From positions 1,080,458 through 1,144,457 of the forward strand of contig CP046180.1 in NCBI GenBank assembly GCA_014075295.1: 64,000 nt of DNA, in the 5' to 3' direction. The stretch is from Candidatus Mycalebacterium zealandia (GTDB taxonomy: Bacteria > Desulfobacterota_D > UBA1144 > Nemesobacterales > Mycalebacteriaceae). This document shows positions 26,202 to 34,970 of this stretch, piece by piece (the stretch's first letter is position 1; each line of letters opens with the position of its first letter). The translations under genes and the position numbers were made by a program. The notes beneath the pieces were generated by a model. The model made no database searches and was not told the origin of the DNA. It worked only from the letters and a program-made list of their open reading frames with translations.

Positions 26202-26846
26202 ATGAACTGGATAGAAATATGTTTAGAGGCACTCCTAGCAATTTCACAAATTTCATTAGCTGTTGTTGCGTTCATTGGAATAAATTCATGGAGGCATGAA
26301 TACAAAGAGAAAAGACAAATAGAAATAGCTGAAGAAACTTTAGAATTGTTTTACAAAGTCGTAGATGTATTACAAAGCATACGAAACCCTACAGTTTATT
26401 TAGATGAAATAAAGGATATAGAACGAAAAAAAGAGGAGAACGAAAAACAATACAAAGCAAGACAAAAAGCACAAGTTTTGTTTGACCGCTACGATGAACA
26501 AATTGAAGTTTTTAATAAGATTCACTCTCTTCGCTATAGGTTTATGGCTAAGATTGGAAAAAATAAAGCAAAGCCATTTGCGGATTTGAGGCGTATTGTC
26601 CATAAAATAACAACTTCTGCAATTATTCTTAAAGATTTGTGGGGCTTGGAACGAAAGCCGGAAGACAAAACGCATTGGAAATTCGTAAGAGAGAACGAAA
26701 ACATATTTTGGGATGATAGAGATAGTAACAATCCTACCAACCTTGAAATAGAAAGAATTGTCTCAGAAATTGAAACAACTTGCGAAAAAATAATATCTGG
26801 AAAAAATAACACCCATTCTCGCTTCGGCTCAAAAGCTACCACCTAA
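26202..26846 (+). CDS. AT-rich single-pass membrane protein of unknown function
   Basis: A 214-residue protein. One hydrophobic segment at residues 8-26 is followed by charged, coiled-coil-like helices (residues 30-125). I recognise no family. The codon use is AT-rich, unlike the flanking HDO gene, so it is probably acquired. It is convergent with the SF1 helicase, with only 3 bases between stops. Its last dozen codons run antisense through the copied 3' end of the macrodomain gene, so its present C terminus was shaped by that rearrangement. It may be the membrane partner of the helicase in a defence-like system (inference). Confidence 0.65.
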   Translation: MNWIEICLEALLAISQISLAVVAFIGINSWRHEYKEKRQIEIAEETLELFYKVVDVLQSIRNPTVYLDEIKDIERKKEENEKQYKARQKAQVLFDRYDEQIEVFNKIHSLRYRFMAKIGKNKAKPFADLRRIVHKITTSAIILKDLWGLERKPEDKTHWKFVRENENIFWDDRDSNNPTNLEIERIVSEIETTCEKIISGKNNTHSRFGSKATT

Positions 26847-26865
26847 ATACTATTCATATTCCCAA
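26816..26865 (-). repeat. Copied 3' end of the macrodomain gene beyond the helicase gene
   Basis: Read on the minus strand this segment matches the 3' end of the macrodomain gene (28957-29003) at 35 of 46 aligned bases without gaps. The core GAGGTGGTGGTTTTTGAGCC has counterpart TAGGTGGTAGCTTTTGAGCC, coding VVxFEP in both. The helicase stop codon (26850-26852) lies inside it. Confidence 0.75.
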
Positions 26866-28952
26866 GTTTCACCCTCAACAAAAAAATCTTTTACACAATT
26901 CAGACTTTCAGGAAATTCATTTTCATCACGAGAAACCACGCCAAGAAAACGAGAAGCACGAGTAATGGCAACATACAAATATTTATCAATCAACTCTGGG
27001 AAAAGACTTGCCATACGTGCTATTCCCACAAGAAAAACGCCTTCAAACTCAAAACCTTTTATATGTTCTACAGGAAAAACGTAAACCCCATCTTTTGTAG
27101 ACTCGATTTTACCATCTACGGAAGCGTAAACCTCAACACCATCTTTCAAAACCTTTTGAAGCATTGATGTCATCGGCTGAACATTACTCTGTTCTGGCAC
27201 AACTACTGCAATAGCAGGTTTTTCTTCACAATACCTATAAATCTCTTGAACTCGCTTGCCAATCCATGCAACCCCTTCTTCACTTGAAGGAGCAGAATAC
27301 AATAACGGAGGAACAGGATGGACATCCTTGTTCTCAATACTGAGAAACGGAGGGTCTTCACCAATTTTGTGTTTATAAAGGGTGGCAACCATCTGAGCAA
27401 GTTTTTCACTCTGGCGATAATGCCTACCAACCTGATGAACCCGAAAATCGGAAGCAAACAAATTACACTCGGAAAATTGTTGAATTCCATTTCTCGTTAT
27501 TCGCTGCATTAAATCACCCACAAGCGTAAATGATCTAAAGCGTGGATGAGCAAGATAAAAAATACATCCCAACTGCACTGCCGAAAAATCAGAAAATTCA
27601 TCTACTGCAATTTGTGTTTTCTCGTTTATTTTAATAGTGTCGTACCAATCAATACTTTTAAAATTCTCAGGTCTTTTGCTTTCCAGAAATCTTGCATATT
27701 TCAAAACGGTAAAGTTAATGATGTCAACTTCATCAGGAGAAATTTCTTTGTTGGCAAGAGATTGTTTGTAATCAATCTCTGTATTGAAGAATTCTCCACC
27801 CTTCCCACCCCTGAAAATTCTGTAATACTCAGGAATTCTCTTAATGAAAGCGTATCTCAATTTATTAAGATCTGTTTTAACACTGTACCTCTGCCCAACG
27901 TATGAATAAAAATCTGTGGCTACTTTAGCGAGTCCGGAACTTGAAGATACGGACAGGATGTTTCTGTCTTTTTTCAGGGAAAACCCCTCTCCAGTACCTA
28001 AATAGTGGCGTTTGGCAATCTTTATGCTTTCCTCACTCCATAATTTAATTGTTTCAACATCAGCAGAAATACTTTCTTGCGACATAGCATTCTTCAAATA
28101 ATCACGAAGTCCTTGAGACGGGACATAAAGTGTCCAGTTTCGAGCATGAAATAGTTCTTTGTCTTTAGGCCGAACCAGAACGGATTCATCTTCAGAAAGA
28201 TTGTCAACGCTTGTTTTCTGTGCGAGCCTCTTAATTAGCAGAGTGGTTTTTCCAGTTCCCGGAGCTCCAGTAACAAAAATCCTTGAATTTAGAGGTGTGC
28301 GAAAAATATCATCTTGCTTTGAATCAAGAATCGGTTGATCTCTTAATTCGAATGACTGAACAGTTTTTTTCTCTCTGTCTATTGTTACCTGCTCAAGTTC
28401 TGCATCAAGAAAAAACTTTTTCAGAGATTGAACTGTCCCTCTGTCATTTCCCGTCTCAATTTTATTGTCTATTGCGTCCCAACCAGAAGATGTATTCACA
28501 GGAACAAAGAGGTTTCTCTCAACAGCACAAACTTCGTCATTGTTCGGAAGATCAATATAATCACCAAAAGGAATCGCTGCTATCCTTCCGGCAGGTGCCA
28601 AATAAGCACATAGAAAAGTGTTTTGTGATTTGGAACTGTAATTGGAAAGCATTTTTCCGTGTCTATGCACTAAATAAATTCGAGCTCCGCTTTTCCCCTC
28701 TTCATTTTCACACTCTGCTCGTACAAAACAGACAAAAGGCTCTTTAACTGCTACCTCAAGTTGTGGTATCCACTGATTACGAATTTGTGCTCTTGCTAAA
28801 ACAAGATGATCTTCTTGCCCTGAAATGTCCTCTGCAAGACTTCGATTGTTGAGAACTTGCAATTCCTGATTCGCAGACTCTGATACTGGACCTAATTCTT
28901 CCAGTATCAATTCTGACATTTCACCTATTTGCTTTGTAAATGTTTTACTCAT
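26850..28952 (-). CDS. Superfamily 1 (UvrD-like) DNA helicase, probably acquired
   Basis: A 700-residue protein. Residues 1-215 are an N-terminal region I do not recognise. The SF1 core follows: Q-motif-like LDSKQDD, Walker A GAPGTGKTT (229-237), motif II AVDEFSDFS (449-457, with DE), motif III TLVGDLMQRI (near 476), motif IV-like GRHYRQSEK (near 510) and C-terminal motif VI AITRASRFLG. Composition is AT-rich compared with the neighbouring macrodomain and permease genes. It starts six bases after the macrodomain stop, on the same strand. SF1 helicases of this shape occur in defence systems such as Gabija, but no nuclease partner is seen. An ordinary repair or HelD-like role remains possible. 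Confidence 0.8.
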   Translation of the reverse strand: MSKTFTKQIGEMSELILEELGPVSESANQELQVLNNRSLAEDISGQEDHLVLARAQIRNQWIPQLEVAVKEPFVCFVRAECENEEGKSGARIYLVHRHGKMLSNYSSKSQNTFLCAYLAPAGRIAAIPFGDYIDLPNNDEVCAVERNLFVPVNTSSGWDAIDNKIETGNDRGTVQSLKKFFLDAELEQVTIDREKKTVQSFELRDQPILDSKQDDIFRTPLNSRIFVTGAPGTGKTTLLIKRLAQKTSVDNLSEDESVLVRPKDKELFHARNWTLYVPSQGLRDYLKNAMSQESISADVETIKLWSEESIKIAKRHYLGTGEGFSLKKDRNILSVSSSSGLAKVATDFYSYVGQRYSVKTDLNKLRYAFIKRIPEYYRIFRGGKGGEFFNTEIDYKQSLANKEISPDEVDIINFTVLKYARFLESKRPENFKSIDWYDTIKINEKTQIAVDEFSDFSAVQLGCIFYLAHPRFRSFTLVGDLMQRITRNGIQQFSECNLFASDFRVHQVGRHYRQSEKLAQMVATLYKHKIGEDPPFLSIENKDVHPVPPLLYSAPSSEEGVAWIGKRVQEIYRYCEEKPAIAVVVPEQSNVQPMTSMLQKVLKDGVEVYASVDGKIESTKDGVYVFPVEHIKGFEFEGVFLVGIARMASLFPELIDKYLYVAITRASRFLGVVSRDENEFPESLNCVKDFFVEGETWEYE

Positions 28953-28956
28953 AACC

Positions 28957-29003
28957 CCTCACCTCGGCTCAAAAACCACCACCTCAACCCCATTTATATT
29001 TTC
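28957..29003 (-). repeat. Original 3' end of the macrodomain gene (repeat partner)
   Basis: The terminal codons EVVVFEPR and stop of the macrodomain gene pair with the copy at 26816-26865. The two copies bracket exactly the helicase gene. Confidence 0.7.
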
Positions 29004-29414
29004 AAACGCATTTATTATAAGCGGTTTTACTTCTTTCCAATCAAGACCGCCCAAGCCGCAACCCAGCGCCGGAATTGCGATTGATTTAATTGCGCGGGTT
29101 TCAATCTCGCGGGTAAGCGCGGAAAGTCCGCTTTCAATGTATTCAATTCTGCTTTTATCGCGGTAATGGTTTTCGGTCGGAAAGTTGATTATGAATTTCG
29201 GAAAAAGCGAGCCGGTTTCAAAAACAAACATTTCGCCCGTTTTCACCCTTCCCTGTTCGCATGCGGCGGCATAAGCATCAAAATTTTCCGCAAAACGCTT
29301 TTTGAATTGAAGCGCGAGCCCCGCGCCCATCGCGCCAACGCAGTTAACGGGATTTACCAGCGCATCCGCTTTTTCGTCAAAAATACTGCCGTCTGTTTTG
29401 TGAATAATTCCCAC
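28959..29414 (-). CDS. Macrodomain protein, DarG-like ADP-ribosyl hydrolase
   Basis: From GTG 29414 the protein has 151 residues, a single macrodomain. It shows DALVNPVNCVGAMGAGLALQF (18-37), FVFETGSL, INFPT and PALGCGLGGLDW (115-126), the pattern of the DarG antitoxin macrodomain that removes ADP-ribose from DNA. The GTG overlaps the stop of the permease gene (TAGTG), so the two are coupled. An upstream in-frame start would read into the permease region and is less likely. No DarT-type toxin is encoded in the window, so it is an orphan. Confidence 0.85.
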   Translation of the reverse strand: MGIIHKTDGSIFDEKADALVNPVNCVGAMGAGLALQFKKRFAENFDAYAAACEQGRVKTGEMFVFETGSLFPKFIINFPTENHYRDKSRIEYIESGLSALTREIETRAIKSIAIPALGCGLGGLDWKEVKPLIINAFENINGVEVVVFEPR

Positions 29415-30451
29415 TACCCCGCAAACCAACCGTTCAGGATTGCGGACAGCAAAACAATCTGCGGAACCGCAATAAGCGGAATAAAGAGCGACAGTTTCCA
29501 TGAGCGCGTGGTCTCTTTAACCGCCATAATTTCGGTGTAATCGGTCGCCGCGCCCGCCATAAGGAACGTAAACGCGTTTCCCGGCGCACCGGCGCGGTTG
29601 AGCAAATCAGCCGCAATCGGTGTTGAGCCCTCCGAGCAAACCTCAATCACGGTCGCGGCAATAACGGTTAAGCCAAGCCCCGCGAGCGTTGGACCGAAAA
29701 GATCTTCATATCCGATGTGCGACCCGAAAGTCCTGATTAAAGCGGCAAGAATCACACCGAAAAGAAGCCAGCGCAAAACGGGTTTTGAATCCCGGAACGC
29801 GGAAGCTGTGAGAAACGCCGCCGTGTTCCGGTTCAGGCGCACGGCGCGAAGAGACTCAAAAACCGCGCCCAAACCCCCTTCCGCCGGCTGAACCGCGTTC
29901 GGATTGGGCGGCACAACGGCGTTTTTTTCAAGCCGTATGAAAACAAGCCCCGTGATAAACGCCACAACCACCGACAGAGCGATAAACACAAGCGTCCACC
30001 ACACGCCCGCAAGCGCGATAAGAACAAAAGTGAGCGAAAGCGAATTCCACGGGCTCGCGAGCAGAAAGGCGGCAACCTGCCCCATGCTCGCGCCGCGCTC
30101 ATACAACTTCACTCCGAGCAAAACTACTCCGTGATTGCAAACATCAAAAAACACGCCCGCGAAAACGGCGCGCGCTATGCCTCCCGCGCTGTGTCCGCCG
30201 CCGAGAACGGACGCAACCGCCTCGCGCGGAACAAGTGAGATAAAAGCGATTGAAATAACGCCGAGAGCGATTCCCGGCAGAACCGTGTTGGTTATTTCAC
30301 GCACGGCAAAGGTTAAATCCCCAAACAACGCGCTGCGTGCGGGAATAAAATCCGCGCAGTAAAGCAAAACCACAACGGACAAAGACGCCCAGAAAAACCA
30401 GTCAAAAGATTCGGGATTGTGGCAACAGCCGTGCTCGCACTCTTCGGGCAT
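29414..30451 (-). CDS. Permease of the DUF318/SO_0444 family (putative metal efflux)
   Basis: A 345-residue integral membrane protein with about eight to nine hydrophobic helices in two similar halves. Each half has a conserved loop (FFDVCNHGVVL; VIEVCSEGSTPIAADLL) as in the DUF318 permeases. The N terminus EECEHGCCHNP is rich in Cys and His and could bind metal. The SO_0444 branch is annotated as copper/zinc efflux. Transport of a metal or metalloid is a reasonable but unproven reading. It lies 10 bases downstream of tRNA-Ser. Confidence 0.75.
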   Translation of the reverse strand: MPEECEHGCCHNPESFDWFFWASLSVVVLLYCADFIPARSALFGDLTFAVREITNTVLPGIALGVISIAFISLVPREAVASVLGGGHSAGGIARAVFAGVFFDVCNHGVVLLGVKLYERGASMGQVAAFLLASPWNSLSLTFVLIALAGVWWTLVFIALSVVVAFITGLVFIRLEKNAVVPPNPNAVQPAEGGLGAVFESLRAVRLNRNTAAFLTASAFRDSKPVLRWLLFGVILAALIRTFGSHIGYEDLFGPTLAGLGLTVIAATVIEVCSEGSTPIAADLLNRAGAPGNAFTFLMAGAATDYTEIMAVKETTRSWKLSLFIPLIAVPQIVLLSAILNGWFAG

Positions 30452-30461
30452 AAAACTTCCG

Positions 30462-30544
30462 CGGAGGGCGAGGGATTCGAACCCCCAAGTCCGTGAGGAC
30501 GCCGGTTTTCAAGACCGGTGCATTAGCCGTTCTGCCAGCCCTCC
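30462..30544 (-). tRNA. tRNA-Ser (anticodon TGA)
   Basis: Type II tRNA on the minus strand with acceptor stem GGAGGGC/GCCCTCC, T arm GGTTCGAATCC and a variable arm CGTCCTCACGGACTT. The anticodon stem CCGGT/ACCGG carries loop CTTGAAA, giving TGA. CCA is not encoded. A perfect TATAAT at 30561-30556 lies about 11 bases upstream. Confidence 0.95.
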
Positions 30545-30568
30545 GTTAACGGGGAATTATACCGTATT

Positions 30569-32230
30569 TCAGACCGTGGCTCTGTCTGAGAGCGCATCTT
30601 GTTTGAGCATCGGAAGGAACTTGCCGCCGAGCATAATGCTTCCGCTCGCCGCGCCGTTTGACAGGCGGTCAACAAGGTATTTTTTGTCCGTGCCGACTAT
30701 GTTCACCCCGTGGTCGCTCTCAACAAGACACAGCAGCCGCATGTCGCGCCCGGCGGACGGAGTGTCCGCCACTTTATAGACCGCCGCGTAGTTCAAAAGC
30801 GCCGCCTCAACCGTTCCGCACGGCAATGACGGATTTTCCGCGCCTTCGCAGAACTCGCCGCTCTCAAACCACTGAGGAGACGGATAGCCGTGAAAGTGCA
30901 GTACGGACATACCGTCTTTTTCAACCATTTCGGGCATATACATCGCGAACGAAAACGCCTGAGCGAGAATCACAAAAGTGTCAAAAGACGGCCTGATGTC
31001 ACGGCGGGACAAATCCATTCCGGCTGGAGTCTGCAAGTGAAGTTTGCCGTTGATAATCCCTATGCGCACAATGTCGGTCATGGGGTCAAGGTTTGTTTTG
31101 TCGCATCCCGAACGCGAGGTTACCGTCCAAATGTCGGGAATCTGTCTGAATTTTTCAGAGCCCGCGACGCTGATTTTCGCATACCATCTGCCGGACTGCG
31201 CTTCGCGCACATCGGAAAGCCCCGAAACCGGGGTGAAGCCGTTCCACTCTTCGCCCGAAACCTCTTTGGCTCCCGTATATACGGGCGGCTCAACAATGGC
31301 TATGAAGCCGTAGGAAACTCCCGTTCTGCCGTCAAGTATGTTGCTGAGCACGTCGCGATGCGAAACGCGCCTGATGCGTTCGCTGAATTTGTATCCTGCG
31401 GGAAAAAGCCCCGTGGGCCTTACCGTTTTGCCAAGATTCGCGAGCGCCTCGGTGTTTTTGTTTTCCGCCGGATTGTATTCCTCTATGTTGAACCTGCTCA
31501 AAATAGGCGGTTTTATCGGAGCGTAAATCTTCGGAACAAGCGAATTCAGCACAAAACCGTCAAGCTGCCCGTGGGCGTAAACCGAATCGGACAGGTTCAT
31601 GTTGATTATGGCGAAATTATCGTCCGAAACACCTATTACAATCTCCGACATTGTGCCGATAAGATGGCTCAGCCCTATTTCTATTTTGATGTTGTATGTG
31701 GTTTGCGGGTCTTCAAACTCGCTCTCAAGCGGCACAATTGTTATGACCTGCGTGCTGAACGGGTCTTGAATGTATTTCTGCGTGAAGTCGTCCGCCCAAC
31801 CGCTTATTTTGAGGATTTCCATAACAGACCTGCCGGGCTTGCGGACAAACCCGTAAATGGTTTCGGCAAGGAAGCTTGCCGCCTTGCGCAGAATTGACGG
31901 ATTTCTTTTCACGTCCACAACGGCGTTTATGTCTCTTTTGACCCGCCGGATTTTGAAAATGCGCGAAAAAATGCCGAACGCGTTGTCCTGAACCGTCGCC
32001 TCGCGCCACGGCACAACCGTTACGCCGAGCCGCTCAAGACTTTTTCTGAGTTTGTCCGAAAATGACTTTAGAAGTTCCTCCGGATACCCGCCGGGAACGG
32101 GGCGGAACGCCACCCTCACACTGCCCGCCATCTCGCGCGGATCCATGGGGTTGGCGGAGTTGCGCAACTTCGGCATTCCCGTGAGGGAAACTATGGTTTC
32201 AAGATCTATGTCGGCTATCTTACAGCTCAT
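30569..32230 (-). CDS. Large soluble protein of unknown function
   Basis: A 553-residue protein without signal peptide or membrane segments and with ordinary codon use for this genome, so it is probably an old resident. I do not recognise any family or motif. The sequence mixes beta-strand-rich stretches (VITIVPLESEF, IVIGVSDDNFAIINMNL) with Pro-rich turns. It begins 14 bases after plsC, suggesting co-transcription with phospholipid synthesis. A membrane- or lipid-linked role would be speculation. Confidence 0.75.
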   Translation of the reverse strand: MSCKIADIDLETIVSLTGMPKLRNSANPMDPREMAGSVRVAFRPVPGGYPEELLKSFSDKLRKSLERLGVTVVPWREATVQDNAFGIFSRIFKIRRVKRDINAVVDVKRNPSILRKAASFLAETIYGFVRKPGRSVMEILKISGWADDFTQKYIQDPFSTQVITIVPLESEFEDPQTTYNIKIEIGLSHLIGTMSEIVIGVSDDNFAIINMNLSDSVYAHGQLDGFVLNSLVPKIYAPIKPPILSRFNIEEYNPAENKNTEALANLGKTVRPTGLFPAGYKFSERIRRVSHRDVLSNILDGRTGVSYGFIAIVEPPVYTGAKEVSGEEWNGFTPVSGLSDVREAQSGRWYAKISVAGSEKFRQIPDIWTVTSRSGCDKTNLDPMTDIVRIGIINGKLHLQTPAGMDLSRRDIRPSFDTFVILAQAFSFAMYMPEMVEKDGMSVLHFHGYPSPQWFESGEFCEGAENPSLPCGTVEAALLNYAAVYKVADTPSAGRDMRLLCLVESDHGVNIVGTDKKYLVDRLSNGAASGSIMLGGKFLPMLKQDALSDRATV

Positions 32231-32244
32231 TTCACCTTCCTTTT

Positions 32245-32985
32245 TTATTGAACGGCGGACGCCTCTTCGTCTCTGAAACGCTCTTCTACCTTCGCAAGCA
32301 TCGCGTCTCTGACCTCGCGCTCAAGTTTTTCAATCCTTTTTCTGCCCGCAAGCGATTTGTCGGGACGCAGAGGCGGCAGAAACTCCACGGACATACTGCC
32401 GCCGGGTTTGAACACCCAGCCGCTTTTCTTTTTGATGTCTTTTCCGCCCCAGATAATCATCGGAACAACCGGCGCGTTCGAAACTGACGCAATTAGAAAA
32501 CCGCCTTTTTTGAAATCAAGAAGCCTCCCGGTCGCACTGCGCGTGCCTTCGGGAGCGAACACAAGCGTCTGTTTTTTCTCACTGATTCCGCGCGACATAA
32601 CTTTCAGTTGCTTTGTGTCTCCTCCTCCTCCGTCTCTGGCGACAGAATAGTGACCTGCGGCTTTTGAAAGCCATCCGACAAAAGGAATCATAAGAACCTC
32701 ATTTTTCATGATCATTCTGTAATCCACGGGAAGTGAAGCGGTAAGGGCGGGAATGTCAAACGCACTTTGATGATTGTACATTATAATTGACGGTTCGGGC
32801 GGAATATTTTCAACCCCTTTGACACGCAACCGTATGAAACAACTTGCAAGCACCGCTTTGCCCCACGGGCGGACGGCAAACCGTATCACAAGATCCTGAG
32901 AAAAAAGCGAAACAACCAGCCCTATGGAGCCGAACACAAAAGTGGCAACGGAGGCAAGAAACATTGAGAAAAACGCTTTAAGCAT
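32245..32985 (-). CDS. plsC: 1-acyl-sn-glycerol-3-phosphate acyltransferase
   Basis: Makes phosphatidic acid from lysophosphatidic acid at the inner membrane. The 246-residue protein has an N-terminal hydrophobic segment, the catalytic NHQSAFD (H-x4-D) and the substrate motif APEGTRS. It lies 33 bases downstream of a diacylglycerol-kinase-like gene, consistent with a phospholipid gene cluster. The acyl-donor preference is not predictable. Confidence 0.9.
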   Translation of the reverse strand: MLKAFFSMFLASVATFVFGSIGLVVSLFSQDLVIRFAVRPWGKAVLASCFIRLRVKGVENIPPEPSIIMYNHQSAFDIPALTASLPVDYRMIMKNEVLMIPFVGWLSKAAGHYSVARDGGGGDTKQLKVMSRGISEKKQTLVFAPEGTRSATGRLLDFKKGGFLIASVSNAPVVPMIIWGGKDIKKKSGWVFKPGGSMSVEFLPPLRPDKSLAGRKRIEKLEREVRDAMLAKVEERFRDEEASAVQ

Positions 32986-33018
32986 GTTAACGCAGACTAC
33001 ATTCGCACGGCAGACCTT

Positions 33019-33912
33019 TCAAGAACCCCGTTGTGCGCCGCAAAGCAGATTCAGCGCGCCTTTGTTAACCCGGATTTCGTGCCCGCCCGCGGGCAGAACA
33101 AACGGCTCGCCGTCCATATGGGCGGGAAGGTCTTTTGAGGTCTTTATCACCCCGCTTTGCGCTTGAAACCGCCCTATCCACCGCTCGCCGGCTCTTCCGG
33201 CGACGACCAGACCCAAAGCGGCGATTCTCCTGAGCGCGAACATATCCCTCACAAAGTGAAAATCAAGCAGTCCGTCATCGGCGCGAGCCGAGGGCGAAAG
33301 ACTGAATCCGCCCTGAGTGGGGCCGTTTGAAACGCCCAGAAGCAAACAGCCGCCCTCCTCCTCTGACTCCGGCAACTCAAGACGTGCGGAAAAACCCTCA
33401 AACTCAAAAGCCTGCCTGACCGCGGCGGCGAGATAGCCCGCAAAGCCGCCTAAAAATCTGTATTTTGGAAAACACCCGGCTATCGCACCGTCCATTCCGA
33501 TTCCAAGCCCGTTTATAAATCCTTTGCCGTCAAGAACGCCCATGTCCACCTTGCGTGAGGAATCTGAAAAAACCGCTTCAAGCGCGTCTGCGCCGTATGG
33601 CAAACCGCACGCGGAAGGAAAATCATTTCCGCTTCCCGCCGCAACAACTCCGAACAGAACCGGAGTTCCCGCGAGAGCGCCCGCGATTTCGCTTGAAGTT
33701 CCGTCTCCGCCAACCGAGACGATGCGGGAAAAACCCTCTTTCACTCCGTCCGAAGCCAGCCGTGCGGCGTCTCCGGGCGCACCCGTGAAACGGATTTCGC
33801 ACCGCGCGCCCTTTAAGCGGCACAAAGCCGTTATTTCATCGGGGGAAACGGGCATATCGCCCTTGCCGGCGACGGGATTGACGATAAAAAGGTGGGAAGC
33901 CGTTGTTGCCAT
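33019..33912 (-). CDS. Diacylglycerol kinase-family lipid kinase (YegS/DgkB-like)
   Basis: From ATG 33912 the protein has 297 residues and begins with FIVNPVAGKG. The nucleotide motif VSVGGDGTSSEIA and the GSGNDFP loop mark the DAGK catalytic domain. The family phosphorylates diacylglycerol or related lipids. Longer in-frame starts would reach into the rpsB gene and its promoter and are unlikely. It is divergent from rpsB and heads the plsC cluster. Confidence 0.88.
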   Translation of the reverse strand: MATTASHLFIVNPVAGKGDMPVSPDEITALCRLKGARCEIRFTGAPGDAARLASDGVKEGFSRIVSVGGDGTSSEIAGALAGTPVLFGVVAAGSGNDFPSACGLPYGADALEAVFSDSSRKVDMGVLDGKGFINGLGIGMDGAIAGCFPKYRFLGGFAGYLAAAVRQAFEFEGFSARLELPESEEEGGCLLLGVSNGPTQGGFSLSPSARADDGLLDFHFVRDMFALRRIAALGLVVAGRAGERWIGRFQAQSGVIKTSKDLPAHMDGEPFVLPAGGHEIRVNKGALNLLCGAQRGS

Positions 33913-33929
33913 TTCGGTGAAATATAACC

Positions 33930-33966
33930 TATCACACTTGATAAAAAGCCCGCGTTTGTGTAGAAA
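33930..33966 (+). promoter_or_regulatory. rpsB promoter with an inverted repeat over the -35
   Basis: TTGATA (33938-33943), a 17-base spacer and TAGAAA (33961-33966) form a fair sigma-70 promoter 46 bases before the rpsB ATG. The -35 is one arm of TATCA-CACT-TGATA (33930-33943), which could bind a regulator or simply be chance. Confidence 0.45.
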
Positions 33967-34011
33967 AATGGCTTGCGTTTCGCGCGAGTGGCGTGAAAAA
34001 GGGAGAAACAA

Positions 34012-34968
34012 ATGAGCGAAGAGACTCAAGAGACACCTATGGGCGGCAATGGGGAGTTGAATATGAAGCAACTTCTTGAAGCCGGAGCCCATTTCGGACA
34101 CCAGAAAAGTTACTGGAATCCGAAGATGAAAAACCACATTTTCGATGTTCGCAACGGCGTTCACATAATCAATCTGCAAAAAACCGTTGATCTTTTCAGA
34201 GTCGCTTATCAGTTCGTATTTGAACTCACTTCAAAAGGCGGAATCGTTCTGTTTGTGGGAACAAAACAGCAGGCGCGCGGCATAATCAAGGAAGAAAGCC
34301 AAAGGTGCTCAATGCCTTTTGTGAATGTGCGGTGGCTCGGAGGAGCACTTACGAACTTCAGCACAATCCGTTCACGGCTTCAATATATGGAAATGCTCAG
34401 AAAACTGGAGGAAGAAAACAAAATGGACCTTCTTCCGAACAAGGAAGCCGTCAAACTGAGAAAAGAGGAAGCGAAACTTTCAAGCATAATCGGCGGAATT
34501 GCCTCAATGAAACGACTGCCGGATGCGGTTTTCATTGTTGACACCAACAAGGAACAAAACGCTTTCAAAGAGGCGAAAAAACTCGGCATTCCGATTGTCG
34601 GTCTGGTTGACACAAATTGCGACCCGACGGGAATTGACTATGTAATTCCGACCAACGATGACGCGATGAGGGCAATTAAACTGTTCGCTTCAAAAATCGC
34701 CGATGCGTGTGTTGAGGGCGCCCAAATCTACGCCGAAACCGTAAAAGACATTCCCGAAGAACAGCTCAGGGAACAGAAAAAGGAAATGGAAGGCCCCATA
34801 GTTGAGAAGAAGGTTTACGTGTTCAAGAAATTCGGAGAGGATGAAGAAAATCCCGCTGAAATCTCCGTAGTTAACGAAAACCGACCGCCCAAACAGGAAA
34901 ACAAAGTTGAGGATACGCGGAAAACTCCCAAAGAACAGCCGGGTTCGAAACCGGACGGGAAAAAGTAG
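34012..34968 (+). CDS. rpsB: 30S ribosomal protein S2
   Basis: The protein has 318 residues, longer than usual (about 240), because of a hydrophilic C-terminal tail rich in Lys, Glu and Pro and an N-terminal extension of 17 residues before MKQLLEAGAHFGHQ. Signature elements are GHQKSYWNPKM, RWLGGALTNF and PIVGLVDTNCDPT. ATG 34012 has GGGAGAAA upstream. It heads the classic rpsB-tsf-pyrH-frr operon. Confidence 0.97.
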   Translation: MSEETQETPMGGNGELNMKQLLEAGAHFGHQKSYWNPKMKNHIFDVRNGVHIINLQKTVDLFRVAYQFVFELTSKGGIVLFVGTKQQARGIIKEESQRCSMPFVNVRWLGGALTNFSTIRSRLQYMEMLRKLEEENKMDLLPNKEAVKLRKEEAKLSSIIGGIASMKRLPDAVFIVDTNKEQNAFKEAKKLGIPIVGLVDTNCDPTGIDYVIPTNDDAMRAIKLFASKIADACVEGAQIYAETVKDIPEEQLREQKKEMEGPIVEKKVYVFKKFGEDEENPAEISVVNENRPPKQENKVEDTRKTPKEQPGSKPDGKK

Positions 34969-34970
34969 TG

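Noticed and set aside
26534-26842. Minus-strand frame beginning VAFEPKRE opposite the 214-residue gene
   Set aside because: It begins within the copied macrodomain 3' end and continues as antisense of a better frame; useful as evidence of the repeat, not a gene.
25398-30544. A tRNA-bounded integrative element between tRNA-Arg and tRNA-Ser
   Set aside because: I found no copy of either tRNA 3' end at the other side and no integrase, and several genes between them have native composition.
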